DNA of 64,000 nucleotides from assembly GCA_963513935.1 (NCBI GenBank), contig OY740772.1, positions 100,335,340 through 100,399,339 on the forward strand. The letters run 5' to 3'. Below are positions 1 through 13,044 of this stretch, one piece after another. Every line of letters starts with the position of its first letter. Position 1 is the first letter of the stretch. The notes beneath the pieces are model-generated. The model saw only the letters and a program-made list of their open reading frames with translations, was not told the origin of the DNA and ran no database searches. This DNA is from Aphrophora alni. Its lineage: Eukaryota > Arthropoda > Insecta > Hemiptera > Aphrophoridae. A program made the translations under genes and the position numbers.

Positions 1-230
1 AGAACTTTGTGATTACTGTATTCATCATTACTGTACTTCAAGGTACGATGAGTTGCCTATCTTTGGATGTAAGGCGCTTCGTCGACGGGTATTCGATAAG
101 ACAAGATCTTTCTCACCTTTTAGCTAAGAAGCAAGGCTGTTCAGAGCGCAGAGTGCGTGCATTGATCAGAGTAGTGACTTGTGTTTCATTCTGAGCGGTT
201 TTTATGGGAATTAGACTCAAATGAGTGGCT
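1..230 (+). other. unrecognised small open frame at window edge
   Basis: A 61-codon open frame runs from 9 to 194 and ends in TGA. Its product contains basic stretches (LDVRRFVDGY, CSERRVRALIR) but I recognise no family. The stretch is visibly less AT-rich than what follows, so it could be the edge of a real exon or of a transposon. On the opposite strand a good splice-donor-like AAAAG/GTGAGA lies near 111-121. There is no evidence of transcription and the frame is short enough to occur by chance. Confidence 0.15.
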
Positions 231-1200
231 ACTTGATTTTCACCAATTAGGCTTTTAGTCTAACTACTTGTACAATCTCAATTCGACTTTCACTATTCCG
301 CGTCTAAATTATTAACATTAAATTAAGTTGTTTAGTTATAAATTAATTCAGTTGAGACAAAGTCGTGATATACGAGCTGGATGCGGCATGCCGAGCTGGG
401 AGGTTGAATATTGTCGATCACGGATCACCCAAACAACATAAAGTCAAATTAATTGCAGTCCCTAAGCAGATAATCTCAACAAAAGCTTTGCTTTCATTTA
501 CTATTGAAAATGACAGTGGTATCATCAGGTAACATAATTAATTGACCATGTTCAACAGACAATACCAGATAGTTTATATTTAAAAGAAATACTATTGGTT
601 ACTAAAATGGCTGCAATTGATACATTTCCAAAAAAATATGCTCCCAATTTGAGTACAGTGAACAGAAAACATTAATAGTTTAATGTAATCTTTGAAACAG
701 TCACCGAAAAAAATGATTCAAACACTACAAGGAAATCTTCAATAGGAGTTGCATTTATATTGCCAATTTGGGTATGCTATTACTTTCCACGTTGTATAAT
801 ATTCGACTGAACAATGTTCCAATCTATGCATAAATATTACAAGTAAAATTTGAAAGGGAAACGTGTAATATTGTACTAATTTGGAACAAAAAGAATAAAA
901 TATGTTTCAAAACAAAAATGTATTTAACTTTCAAACTTGGCGTAAATAGTTGTTTATTTAGGTTGTGATGGACATAAAAGTAATTAAATAATAATAATAA
1001 AAAAAATTGCACTTACATGAATGAAATATGCTTATTTTTAAACACAATACCCTTATACTCGATGAACATAGTCTATATTTAACAGTTTTTGAAATTCTTC
1101 CTGAAAGAAACTTTTGTTTCTGGTGTGTAGCCAATCTTGCAGAGCTTCCATGTTTGAACAAAAACAATTCTCTAGCACATCTTCTTTCAATGAAAGAAAA
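231..1200. other. AT-rich stretch, nothing recognised
   Basis: No repeat, motif or coding signal was recognised. The short open frames here overlap on both strands and have no family resemblance. Confidence 0.5.
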
Positions 1201-1204
1201 CCCT

Positions 1205-1445
1205 CATGGGCTCACTTATAGTGAGTACGGTTTTAGCAATCCCGAGAGGCCTAGCTGGATTTACACATTTTTTCACTAGTCTTATATTAGCTCCATCTTT
1301 TTTTCTTTTTTTTCTTTCATACCATGTCACTTTTGACCAAATCTTGTTATTTTATGACCTTGATACTATTAGGGTATTTGAGGACTAGAGGTATTTTTTT
1401 TCTTCCTTTTTTTAATTACAAAACGACGGAATGGAGAGGTTTTTC
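1205..1445 (+). repeat. Rep-A dispersed repeat, near full length
   Basis: First of twelve recognisable copies of a ~240-bp family. Landmarks in order are a palindromic head near CTCACTATAGTGAG (here with one extra T), AATCCCGAGAGGCCTAGCTGG, TCTACACATTTTT-like T-rich sequence, TTGACCAA(C/A)TCTTGTT, GACC(C)TGA...CTATTAGGGTATT and a polypyrimidine TTCTTCCTTTTTT block followed by GA(C)GGA...GAGAGGT. It shows no coding potential. Whether it is a SINE or a DNA-transposon relic cannot be decided, because I see neither a tRNA head nor clear terminal repeats. Confidence 0.75.
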
Positions 1446-1910
1446 ATGTTTAAATATAAATACATATTAATCATTTTGTCAGAAAGATGAGTCACTTGAA
1501 ACTAGGTTAGGATTTTATGGTGGCTCATCTTAACTGAGATAATGGATTGTTCCGTGGCCCGTTTGAAGTCGAACGTTATCCTGAAACCAAATAACACCTT
1601 TTAAAAGTTTACCAATGCTTTTGGACTTGATTTTTTGTCTTCGGTGATTTTTTGTGTTGAATATGTTCCACTCCAAGGGTGTTTTATAGCCTTAAAGCAT
1701 TTCTCTGGATCCTAGAAGCCTAGAGTTATGAATTTTGTAACATGCTTTGGAGTAGGTCTGTAGACGCGTATTAGGGTTGTGCTAAAAATCTTGAATCTGA
1801 AATATTCCCATGCGAAACCGCTGGTAACAGCTAGTACTTTATATAATTTGATGCTTTATTGGATTGTACTAGAAAAAAGAATCTTACTCAAGTGTTGTTA
1901 AAAAAGTAAC
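1446..1910. other. no feature recognised
   Basis: AT-rich sequence between a Rep-A copy and a SINE. I see no coding signal or repeat in it. Confidence 0.45.
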
Positions 1911-1914
1911 TATT

Positions 1915-2105
1915 CCCAAGTGATCTGGTTTAGTGGTTAGGAGTGTCACTTCTTTAATCAATAGTGGCACCTGAGATTGTGAGGACACAAGGTTTATTCT
2001 GTACATTCGGGTTCTTTTCAAGTTGACGGAGGGTGGGCCCTCTATAAATAAACGGTGGTTGGCATGAGTGGAAGTTGAAGGGGTTGATTAGTATCAACTG
2101 CACGG
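1915..2105 (+). repeat. tRNA-derived SINE (degraded)
   Basis: The head reads TGGTTTAGTGGTTAGGAG, which resembles a pol III A box of a Ser/Leu-type tRNA, followed by CGTCACTT-like arm remnants. The body has GGGCCCTCTATAAATAAACGG, GTGGTTGGC, then GTGGAAGTTGAAGGGGTTG. The body words recur at 63.6 kb and, inverted, at 50.6 kb, so this is a dispersed family with a tRNA-like head. The B box is poorly preserved. Confidence 0.6.
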
Positions 2106-2690
2106 AACAAAAAAATTGTAAATTTAATTTTTGTTGGTGTAATAACTAAAAACAACTATAAAACGCTTGCCAATATTATAGTTAAAATAAACCATTTAAT
2201 AGGCATAAAAAATATTTAAACATTCGAAAAATAAAATTTAGACCAATATACTTGTAATTTTTTTTTATGAATTTAAACCTATTTGTTACTGCTCACCAAC
2301 TTTCTAAAATTGCTGATTTGTGAGGGATCTGTAAGAACAGGAAAAAAAAATCGGCTGTTGTAAAAGACATACTTTATCAAAATGGGGTTTTCCGATTTCA
2401 CTAAAATATTTATTGTTTAAGACGATTTTATGACACACAAGTGAAAGAAGTTCAGCCTTTAACTCCATAAGTATTGTTTAAGAGAATCTAAAAATTCCTA
2501 GACGTTCCGTGTTTGATTTTCACTTCTTACTGACACCAAGCGAACTGAAATTTTTGGCGACAAATAGTTTCGTTTTTCAATTATGAAGTAGTGTGCGAGA
2601 AAGTTCGCGCAATATTTTGTCATCTTTTATTGTCGTTGTTGTAAATAATTAATTAATAACATTTTGGAATATTGAGATTTACATTAATAT
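2106..2690. other. no feature recognised
   Basis: Very AT-rich sequence with no recognised repeat or coding signal. Confidence 0.45.
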
Positions 2691-2697
2691 CGTCCTT

Positions 2698-2816
2698 GGC
2701 AATCCCGAGGGAGCTACCCGGATCTACACATTTTTCAAGTAGTCTCGGGGTAAATCCCTCTCTTATTATTCTCTAATGGTCTCTCTTGATCAACTCTTGT
2801 TCTCTTACGACTGTGA

Positions 2817-2847
<31 letters not shown>
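2698..2847 (+). repeat. Rep-A copy, 3' part replaced by poly-T
   Basis: The copy starts inside the family at GGCAATCCCGAGGGAGCTAC and keeps GATCTACACATTTTTC and TTGATCAACTCTTGTTCTC. It ends at ACTGTGAAG, where a 27-base T run (2821-2847) takes over. The palindromic head and the polypyrimidine tail of the family are missing. Confidence 0.65.
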
Positions 2848-2851
<4 letters not shown>

Positions 2852-2866
2852 GAAGAAAATAGTTAT

Positions 2867-2990
2867 TTGTGCAACTTGTGAGCGAAGTGGCACTTTTTTA
2901 AACGAGAGAAAAATGTTGACGCACGAGGCTTGCCGAGTGCGTCAATTTTATCCAGTTTAAAAAAGACACTTTGCTCACGAATTGCACATT
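2867..2990. repeat. foldback repeat, ~60-bp arms
   Basis: The left arm starts TGTGCAACTTGTGAGCGAAG and the right arm ends ACTTTGCTCACGAATTGCACA. The two pair imperfectly around the centre GACGCACGAGGCTTGCCGAGTGCGTC, itself an inverted repeat. The element would fold into one long hairpin. No target duplication was identified. Confidence 0.6.
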
Positions 2991-6128
<3,138 letters not shown>

Positions 6129-6426
6129 TATAATGATTTTATATTGCGGCTGAATTAGAACCATCAACGAAATTAATTGAGAAAGGGAGACAGAGAGAGA
6201 GGGGCATGGGTGTTAAAAGTGCGTAAAAGTGGCCAGTGGGGGTAAAATGCGTCAAAGAAAAAACCGTTGAGCAGAGGGGGAAAGAAAGAGGAAGAAGTTG
6301 TGTAACTAAATAAAACAAATTATTTCCTTTAAATAAGGAACACTTTTGAAAAATTCAATCATCAAATACAGAAACATTAGTTTAACCTTTTTAAGTTCTG
6401 TTGGATAAACTATGTTTACAATGAAA

Positions 6427-6454
6427 CTGAAGATGATAACTTATACATTGAAAC
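6427..6454 (+). ncRNA. hammerhead-ribozyme-like core
   Basis: The order is CTGAAGA, a 16-base hairpin-like segment, then GAAAC followed by GTC. CTGAAGA fits CUGANGA and GAAAC is exact. The intervening segment pairs only weakly. No flanking palindrome or target duplication was found, so this may be a decayed copy. Confidence 0.35.
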
Positions 6455-6571
6455 GTCATTTTGTACAAAAAAAATTTGTTGTTGTTGGAATTTGTATATT
6501 TCCTTTTATTTTGATCAAACTTCCTGGAGTTTCTTCATTTCTGTAGGGATGGTTGGGTTTAAGAATATTAC

Positions 6572-7260
6572 TTACCAGTATGTATAGGGCAAGTTTGGTA
6601 AAGGTAAAAATTGTTTTTCTATTTTTGACTTATCTTCATGTTTCATGTCTCCAGGAAACCGTAAAAGTGAATTTCGACATGTCTTTTGTCGTCGTCGTTG
6701 TCGCCTGTACGTAAGCGCGATAGTGGCCACGAAAAATAAAATAGGGACATACAATTTGGTATAGGGGACTAATAGAGATCTCTATTCAGAAAAATGTAAC
6801 TAAAGTTCCTAAAATGGCGGCCATTTTAATAAGTTTAAGGTCATATTTTGTGTGTTATTCAATTTATAATACAACTAAATTATACAGATACACTTTCAAA
6901 AGTCCCTTACCACACTTGGGAATAAACAAAATAACAAAAAACAAAAATTTTTGTCAAAAGTAAAATGTTTATTCCTATTAGACCCTTATAGCTATTACAA
7001 CAACAAAGTTGTCATCTTCAGAGGGAATCTTAACAAAGACTTTTGAAAGTGTATCTGTATATATTGTCACCACAGTGCTCTGGTCTTTGTTTACAACTAA
7101 ATTAGATAAAAAATTGTAGAGATCAATTCTGCATGTAAATCATACGAGCCCTACATCTCTATGATTACAAATTGAGAAGTTACTGTCCAATTTTATTATA
7201 TTAAAAAATATAATTTCTAAATGTATTTTACAATTTGTAATATTAAAACTGTATGATCGC
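6572..7260 (+). repeat. Rep-B dispersed repeat, interrupted copy
   Basis: Landmarks of this ~600-bp family seen here are the head CAGTATGTATAGGGCAAGTT, CAGGAAACCGTAAAAGTGA, TTGTCGTCGTCGTTGTCGCC, TACGTAAGCGCGATAGTGGC, ATGGCGGCCATTTTAA, TGTGTTATTCAA and CTAAATTAGATA...ATTCTGCATGTAA. It is split by a 209-bp insertion at 6883-7091. The head is the same unit that is tandemly amplified at 13-15.8 kb. No coding frame is seen. Confidence 0.75.
6883..7091 (-). mobile_element. short palindromic insertion with hammerhead-like core
   Basis: The exact 13-mer TACAACTAAATTA stands at 6870-6882 and again at 7092-7104. The host Rep-B family has only one copy of the matching CTAAATTAGATA word, so the insertion and its target duplication are clear. 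Inside, 6883-6904 and 7038-7059 are inverted repeats (TACAGATACACTTTCAAAAG and complement). About 32 unpaired bases lie between the right arm and the duplication. On the minus strand 7021-6994 reads CTGAAGA, a TGACAACTTTGTTGTT hairpin, then GTAAT, a hammerhead-like core with A13 changed. It is probably a non-autonomous Penelope-like relative. Confidence 0.65.
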
Positions 7261-9409
7261 GTCCATTTTTCTTGTCCTCTTTTTAACTGTTAGCTAATGA
7301 AACGACAATTTTTAGAGCAAATTGCGACGAATACGATTTGGTCTTATGGCAGCTACTTCCAAATTTCAAGTTTAAAGAAAAGAAGTATTATAGGCAGTAA
7401 ACGCCCACATAATAATTTTTATAAATTTTTAGATTACCGATAGAAGTTGTTTGCACACACGACAGACAGACAAAACTCCTAATAATTACCTTTTTGGACT
7501 CAGGGTTCTTCAAAACTGATATATTACACACTCATTTAGTGGCCATTTAAAAAAAAATTAACAGCCTACCATAAATTTTTTAGGCTTTTTTTTTTTTGGC
7601 GGTGGCTACTCCAAATATAGAGTTATAAAAAAAATAAAGCACTTGTCAGGCATGGCAATAACATGGTTATGGTACAAATTAAAACTATTCCATTCGTCAG
7701 GGTTGTACAACAGACGACAGACAGACTTTAATCCATATTTGGACTTCGGACTTTATAACGGATAAATTTGAAAACAGATATTTAATTAAAAATATTTGTG
7801 AACGTAAAAATATCAACAAATATTTGTACATTGGAGCTTCATCAGAAGCGAAAGAGATCCTAAGGCAATGCCTGTGTTGCACCCTTCTTTAAAATATTTA
7901 ACTAACTGAAGAATAACCTAATTCATAAAATAATTAATAACGTAATTAGAAGCAATAGCACTGCCTTATAAATACAAAGAGTACATTTGAAATTACATAA
8001 AAAATAATGAAAACTAAAACATGGTTTATTTATTTTTCAATTTCCTTTCATTATACTCTTTTTTGTATTTGTTTATATTTTAATATTATTAAATTAAAAT
8101 AAATAAAATTACCGAAACCTTTGAGTTAGCATAAAACACCTTAAAGTGTAACTAGGAAAAGAAAAACAATAAATAATTTTTAAATGGACATCATAATATG
8201 CTATGTAGACTATACAAAATCCGCTTTAGTTGTATAAGTGACACCCATCTATCTTTCTATTTTTTGGAAACGTTTAGTTTTAACAAAAAATGTACCCTTC
8301 TCAAAATTTAAAACTCCCTACATTTATATCACCACTAGCTATAATCAGAGAATTTTTATAAAGTGTAAGGAAATTAATTATTAATGATTGCGGTAGTTAT
8401 TTTGACTCTTATGTACTTTTCAAGGCTGCAAGGAGTTGTTCTCAGCGCTGTCTCCCACTCGCACAGCTAAAGTGAATCCACCGTATAACCATTGCATAAA
8501 TATCAACTGGATAGCTGTAATTGTAATAGTAGTAGTTTAGTTACGAAGGAAAAGCAAATCTATTTAGGTATTCATCGAAACTTACTACCTGACAAGTGCT
8601 GATATAAAACGGGAATATTTTAAACTAATAACTTTAGATAAAACATAAGAGGCGTGGCAAGGCGTGTCTAGTCACTTGATTGGAAGACGTTGATACAGTA
8701 TATCCAGCAAGTGCTGATATCGTGTGGATAATATTGAAACTATTTTAACAATAAACGTCACACGTACTACAGAAGAAAATGGCTGACTAAAATGGATCGT
8801 GAGGAATGCATGTTTAAATGTGAATTGGTTGTTTCAGAGCAGATGCCATCCCCCACTTCTTGTGTTCACCAAATTTAATTTATTTTTGTAAATATTATAT
8901 ATTTAATAATTGCATATTCCTTTGAATTTTTTATAGTGTTGTGTTTTAGCTATTTAAAAAATAATGTTACATTTAAATTGAAAATTATTTATAAATGTTT
9001 TTCTATTTTAAGCTCTGTTGTTGGTGTCACTTATTTATTTTCTTAAATTTTATTTGTCAGTATTGTTTCATGTTTTGACAATGCTTATGATTTTATTATA
9101 TTATTATGGAGTATATAATATGGAGTTGTTTATACGATGAATGTTTAATATCTTACACAGATGAATATTTGTCATAAAGTGCCAATGCAAATTGAATTGA
9201 ATGGAAGGATTCATTCACTGTGAAATAATATTGGGTAACGAACTGTTAAGGGGCTAAGTAAACATCAACCCCACAGCTATAGCGTCTCTATTGTAGGATG
9301 GTCCATTATACAGGAAATAAAGTGGAAGCAGAATCTGTATTTGTGTGTGAGTGTTTGAGAAGATATTAGGAAGGGCGGAAAGAGAATGAATAAATAGACA
9401 GACAGACAA

Positions 9410-9410
<1 letters not shown>
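7261..9410. other. AT-rich, low-level repeats only
   Basis: The part 7261-7500 resembles a diffuse dispersed repeat also seen around 24.7-25.1 kb (words like ACACGACAGACAGACAAA and CTTTTTTGGA). A partial hammerhead-like word CTGATGA lies on the minus strand near 7848 but lacks GAAAC. The rest shows no coding signal. Confidence 0.35.
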
Positions 9411-9483
<73 letters not shown>

Positions 9484-9568
9484 AAATTATAAAGATAGAA
9501 AAGTCTTGAGGTAAAACCAAAATTATGCCTAGATATAAAATTTTATTAAAAAGACAGACAGCCAGAGC

Positions 9569-9658
<90 letters not shown>

Positions 9659-9753
9659 AGAGAGAATAAACAAATAAAGATAGAAAAGTCTTGAGGTAAA
9701 ACCAAAATTATGCCTAGATATAAAATTTTATTAAAAAGACAGACAGCCAGAGC

Positions 9754-9822
<69 letters not shown>

Positions 9823-9865
9823 AATAAATAAATATAGAAAAGTCTTGAGGTAAAACCAAAGGAAG
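9411..9865. repeat. compound tandem repeat: three GA tracts with duplicated spacer
   Basis: GA runs occupy about 9411-9480, 9573-9663 and 9757-9819. The spacers after the first two runs are nearly identical for ~90 bp (both contain AAAAGTCTTGAGGTAAAACC and TATGCCTAGATATAAAATT). A third partial spacer follows the last run. The unit is therefore ~181 bp (GA tract plus spacer) in about 2.3 copies. An eight-base G run interrupts the second tract near 9651. Confidence 0.9.
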
Positions 9866-10241
9866 AAAATATTGAAGTTAAATTAGTCCATAATAGGCTA
9901 AAACAAATAATAAATAAATTGGTTTCTGTGAACGAAAATACAAATTTTTAAACTGTAATTGTTAATACGTACGTTTTTGTATTACAAATGTTGTGAGAAC
10001 ATTTCAGAAAAAAAAACATGAAAAAAACAAATTAGATAAAACATGTAAACTGTATTCTGGATATGTATATTCTATGTTGGGCAAATTGTGCACAGTTTAA
10101 GGATTCAATATTGAATTTACGCCATGGAACATTAAGTGAAATCGTGCTGTGTTTCACAATAAGTTTAAAATATAGTGTGTTTTCTTTTTATAAATAGGGC
10201 ATTTCGTATTATTATTAAAAAAAGTGTCTTTTTAAACATAC
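9866..10241. other. no feature recognised
   Basis: AT-rich sequence with no coding or repeat signal recognised. Confidence 0.4.
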
Positions 10242-10266
10242 AACCTAACCTAACCTAACCTAACCT
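10242..10266. repeat. interstitial (CCTAA)n telomere-like block
   Basis: Five consecutive units of the insect telomere repeat TTAGG, written here as CCTAA. It abuts the start of a Rep-B copy. Confidence 0.85.
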
Positions 10267-10269
10267 CAG

Positions 10270-11483
10270 CACGTGAAGTATAAAGTAAGTTTGGTAATCG
10301 CAAATAAAATTCGCCCTTTATTTTCTGACTTCACTTTAAGTTTCATGGCTTTAAGAAACCGTAAAAGTGATTTAAGATTTCTCGTCCGCTTGTCGTCGTT
10401 GCAGTCTGTATAAAAACACGATAGGGGGCACAAAAATTAAGATAGAAACTTAAAATTTCATATAAATGACTATATAGAAGCCTATTAAAATTCAGAAAAA
10501 AAAACGAATTTAAAATGTCGAAATGGCCATTTAAAATAGTTTTTTGCTCATATTTCATGTGTTATTCAACTGATACACTTAATTAGAAACAGATGTCAAT
10601 TTTGTATCTAATGGTACCGACCCAACCTCTCTACGATGAGGAATAGTGAAGATATTTTCAAAAATATGTTGTCCAACCCTTAATTTCCAGGAAAATGTGA
10701 GATCCGACAGTGCCACATATGTACAGTTTAGAGACAAGCATGGACCTTGATAAACGTTCATAAGCGAAGCAAATGTTTTTCGATTATAGACTACTACCAA
10801 TGACTACATAAATACTATAAGACACGACATAGGATAGGGAAATAGTCTACGCTTTACGGGTGCTGTTCGTCACAAGTTTGACACACAGCTATCAGAAAGC
10901 GCTAGCAGCAGGTGCTTGACTGTACGCATCCCACTTGGTTGAGACTATACAACTGTTGACCTCTCTCTCACAAACCTTCTCACTTACTTCCGTCAGCATA
11001 GTCAGTGTTGTCAGTTCGTGCGCTGAGATAAGCGATTCTCGACCTTCCCTCGCATCTCTGGTCCCATATGTGGCATCAGTGCGTTTTCTCTTACCCGCCT
11101 GAAACATTGTTTGACCGTAGAGCCATCTAGCGCCAGTCACATCAACTTCAGATTCTCTAGCAGCACACCCTAGCGGGTATTGGTCAACTCAAGAATAAGC
11201 GTAGAATATTTAACATGGCCATGTCGTGTCTTATAGTATTTATGTAGTCATTGCTACTACAAAGTCTGTTAGCAGACGTCAAGAAAATATTGATATACGC
11301 AATTAGGCCTACATGGTTCAGAAAACCTGTAAAGAACTGTTTTAAGCAAACTTACCTTACTGGATAAGATCCTTTTATCTACCAATATAATGTTCCATTT
11401 CCTACAAAGCTTAAAAAGTAACTTTTGAGAATTACGTTTAGAGGATTTGCTTGTATTGCACTTTATGACCAAGTTGAATAGGT
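10270..11483 (+). repeat. Rep-B copy split by a hAT-like insertion
   Basis: Family landmarks run from AAAGTAAGTTTGGTAATCGC through AAACCGTAAAAGTGA, GTCGTCGTTGCAGTCTG, CACGATAGGGGGCAC, ATGGCCATTTAAAA and CATGTGTTATTCAA. They resume after the insertion with AACCTGTAAAGAACTG and GATAAGATCCTTTTATCTACC and TTTAGAGGATTTGCTTGTAT. The same order is seen at 53.9-54.5 kb without the insertion. A second telomere-like GGTTAGGTTAGGTTA follows at about 11482. Confidence 0.7.
10798..11253. mobile_element. hAT-like non-autonomous transposon (456 bp)
   Basis: Perfect 33-bp terminal inverted repeats occupy 10798-10830 and 11221-11253, beginning CAATGACTACATAAATACTA. The flanks 10791-10797 and 11254-11260 are both CTACTAC, a 7-bp duplication. 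The CA-beginning termini and a near-8-bp duplication fit hAT superfamily elements. A 7-bp site is one short of the usual 8, so the assignment is tentative. The interior is clearly richer in G+C than the surroundings and has no transposase-like frame. It lies inside a Rep-B copy, giving a relative age: Rep-B first, this element later. Confidence 0.75.
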
Positions 11484-11604
11484 TAGGTTAGGTTACCATA
11501 ACGCTCATCTTGTGTTAAAAACCACTGATGGAGTGAACCTTTAATAGAGACAATAATAACACAAATAATATCTTGTAATTATGAGACCTTAATAACCAGA
11601 TTAA

Positions 11605-11755
11605 TCAAGTCTCTCTTGTCCAACTCTTGCTCTTTTCCAACTCTGAGTATTAGAGAGCCAAGGGTCTTTATTTTATGCTCTTTTCTTCCTTTTATTAAAA
11701 GGCGATGTTACCCGAGAGGTATTTTGCCTTTATAACAACAAGAAAATAATTTTCT
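11605..11755 (+). repeat. Rep-A copy, 3' half
   Basis: Begins at GTCTCTCTTGTCCAACTCTTG and continues through AAGGGTCTTTATTTTATGCTC, TTTTCTTCCTTTTATTAAAAGGCGATG and GAGAGGTATTTTGCC. The head half is absent. Confidence 0.7.
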
Positions 11756-12113
11756 TACGCCCTCAAACACTGAAATATTTTCTGAATTGTTTTAAACGAT
11801 ACTTGAATATTACTTCATACAAAAGCAATCTCCGTGGTGAGGTATACAAGCAATTTAACCATTGTTAACTTGTTCTTGTTTAGAACAGTTTAACAATAAA
11901 TAACTTTATAAGATATAATTAACTGTTGCAGATAAACCTTTACATTAGAACTTTTCGAGCGACGTATGCAAATTACAAAGGAAAATTGTATACTGAGCTC
12001 TTTTGTGGGAAGAAAATTGTTTGCTGAATAGAAAATAATCTGCTTTAGTTAAAAGTTTATAAAAATATGGTAACGTTGAAGAAAAACTATTGGAGTTGTT
12101 AAGACCAGTGCAA
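11756..12113. other. no feature recognised
   Basis: AT-rich sequence without recognised repeats or coding signal. Confidence 0.4.
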
Positions 12114-12144
12114 GTTTCGATGAAAGTTACAAGGTCATCATCAA
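12114..12144 (-). ncRNA. hammerhead-ribozyme-like core, variant
   Basis: On the minus strand the order is TTGATGA, a spacer containing CCTTGTAACTTTCATC, then GAAAC and TTGC. C3 of the canonical CUGANGA is T here and the helix II pairing is weak. It resembles the other cores in the window but is probably decayed. Confidence 0.3.
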
Positions 12145-12237
12145 ATAATATTTACTGGAACAAGTTTTTTTACTTATTATTGATTAGAAATTAATAACTA
12201 CTGTAATGATAAATTCCTCAGGGACTTACATGTGGTG

Positions 12238-12475
12238 AATAGGGGGTTGGAAATCGCGAAGAACCTAGCTGGATCCTACGCCTTTTTTCATATAGTAATG
12301 AGTTAGATACCTCTTTTTCATGTTCCTACCAGGACTCTCTTAATGAATTTTTACTTCTTTCCGATCCTGACTCTAAGGGATTGTTCGATGCTAGGGGTCT
12401 TTATTTTATGTTCTTCTTTTCCAATTTTTTATAAAGCGATAATAACCGGCAGGTTTTTTACCCTTGAAAATATGG
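12238..12475 (+). repeat. Rep-A copy
   Basis: Shows AACCTAGCTGGATCCTACGC, CTCTCTTAATGAA, CCGATCCTGACTCTAAGGGA, CTAGGGGTCTTTATTTTATG and AAGCGATAATAACCGGCAGG in family order. The palindromic head is diverged. Confidence 0.7.
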
Positions 12476-12644
12476 ATTAATTTGGATGACCTAATCTTAA
12501 ATTTAGTTTATACCATTATAATAAAATAACAACTTTTATAAATTTTATTCAGATCAAAATTAAAAATCCACCAACGGTAGATCGATACATTAATGAGTTC
12601 TAAATAAATGCAAAAATAGCAATGATCTGTCAAACTATATGAGA

Positions 12645-12860
12645 CCCCCTTGTTTTTAAATGCCCCCTCCTCCCTCTCGGTCATCACCTTATACAAGAAA
12701 AGAAGAAAAGAGCATAACAAAAATAACTCTAGTCCTCGTAAACTTTAATAGGGTCAGAGTCAGAAACAAGAGACCTGACTGGTAAGATGAAAGAAGGGGA
12801 GCTAAACCAAGACTACAAAAAAAGGTGTAGACCCAGCTAGGTCCCCTAGGGGTAAACAAG
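12645..12860 (-). repeat. Rep-A copy, the only minus-strand one
   Basis: Reading the minus strand gives CCTAGCTGGGTCTACACC, GTCTTGGTTTAGCTCC, CTTTCATCTTACCAGTCAGG, GACTCTGACCCTATTAAAG and TCTTTTCTTGTATAAGGTGATGACCGAGAGG. It faces the plus-strand copy at 12238-12475, tail to tail. Confidence 0.7.
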
Positions 12861-13044
12861 TTTATTGAAGTGAGACCCTAAGGTAAATAATTTCTGAGAT
12901 ATATCATTTAATTTGTTACATTTCGATTGTAATCCTCTGCTAATGTTGTTGATGGTAGAGGGTATTATAATTAACATAAGCAATACCAATAAACGTAGTA
13001 TAAAGAAAGTTATGTGATTGGTTTCAAAACAACTTCAATTTATA

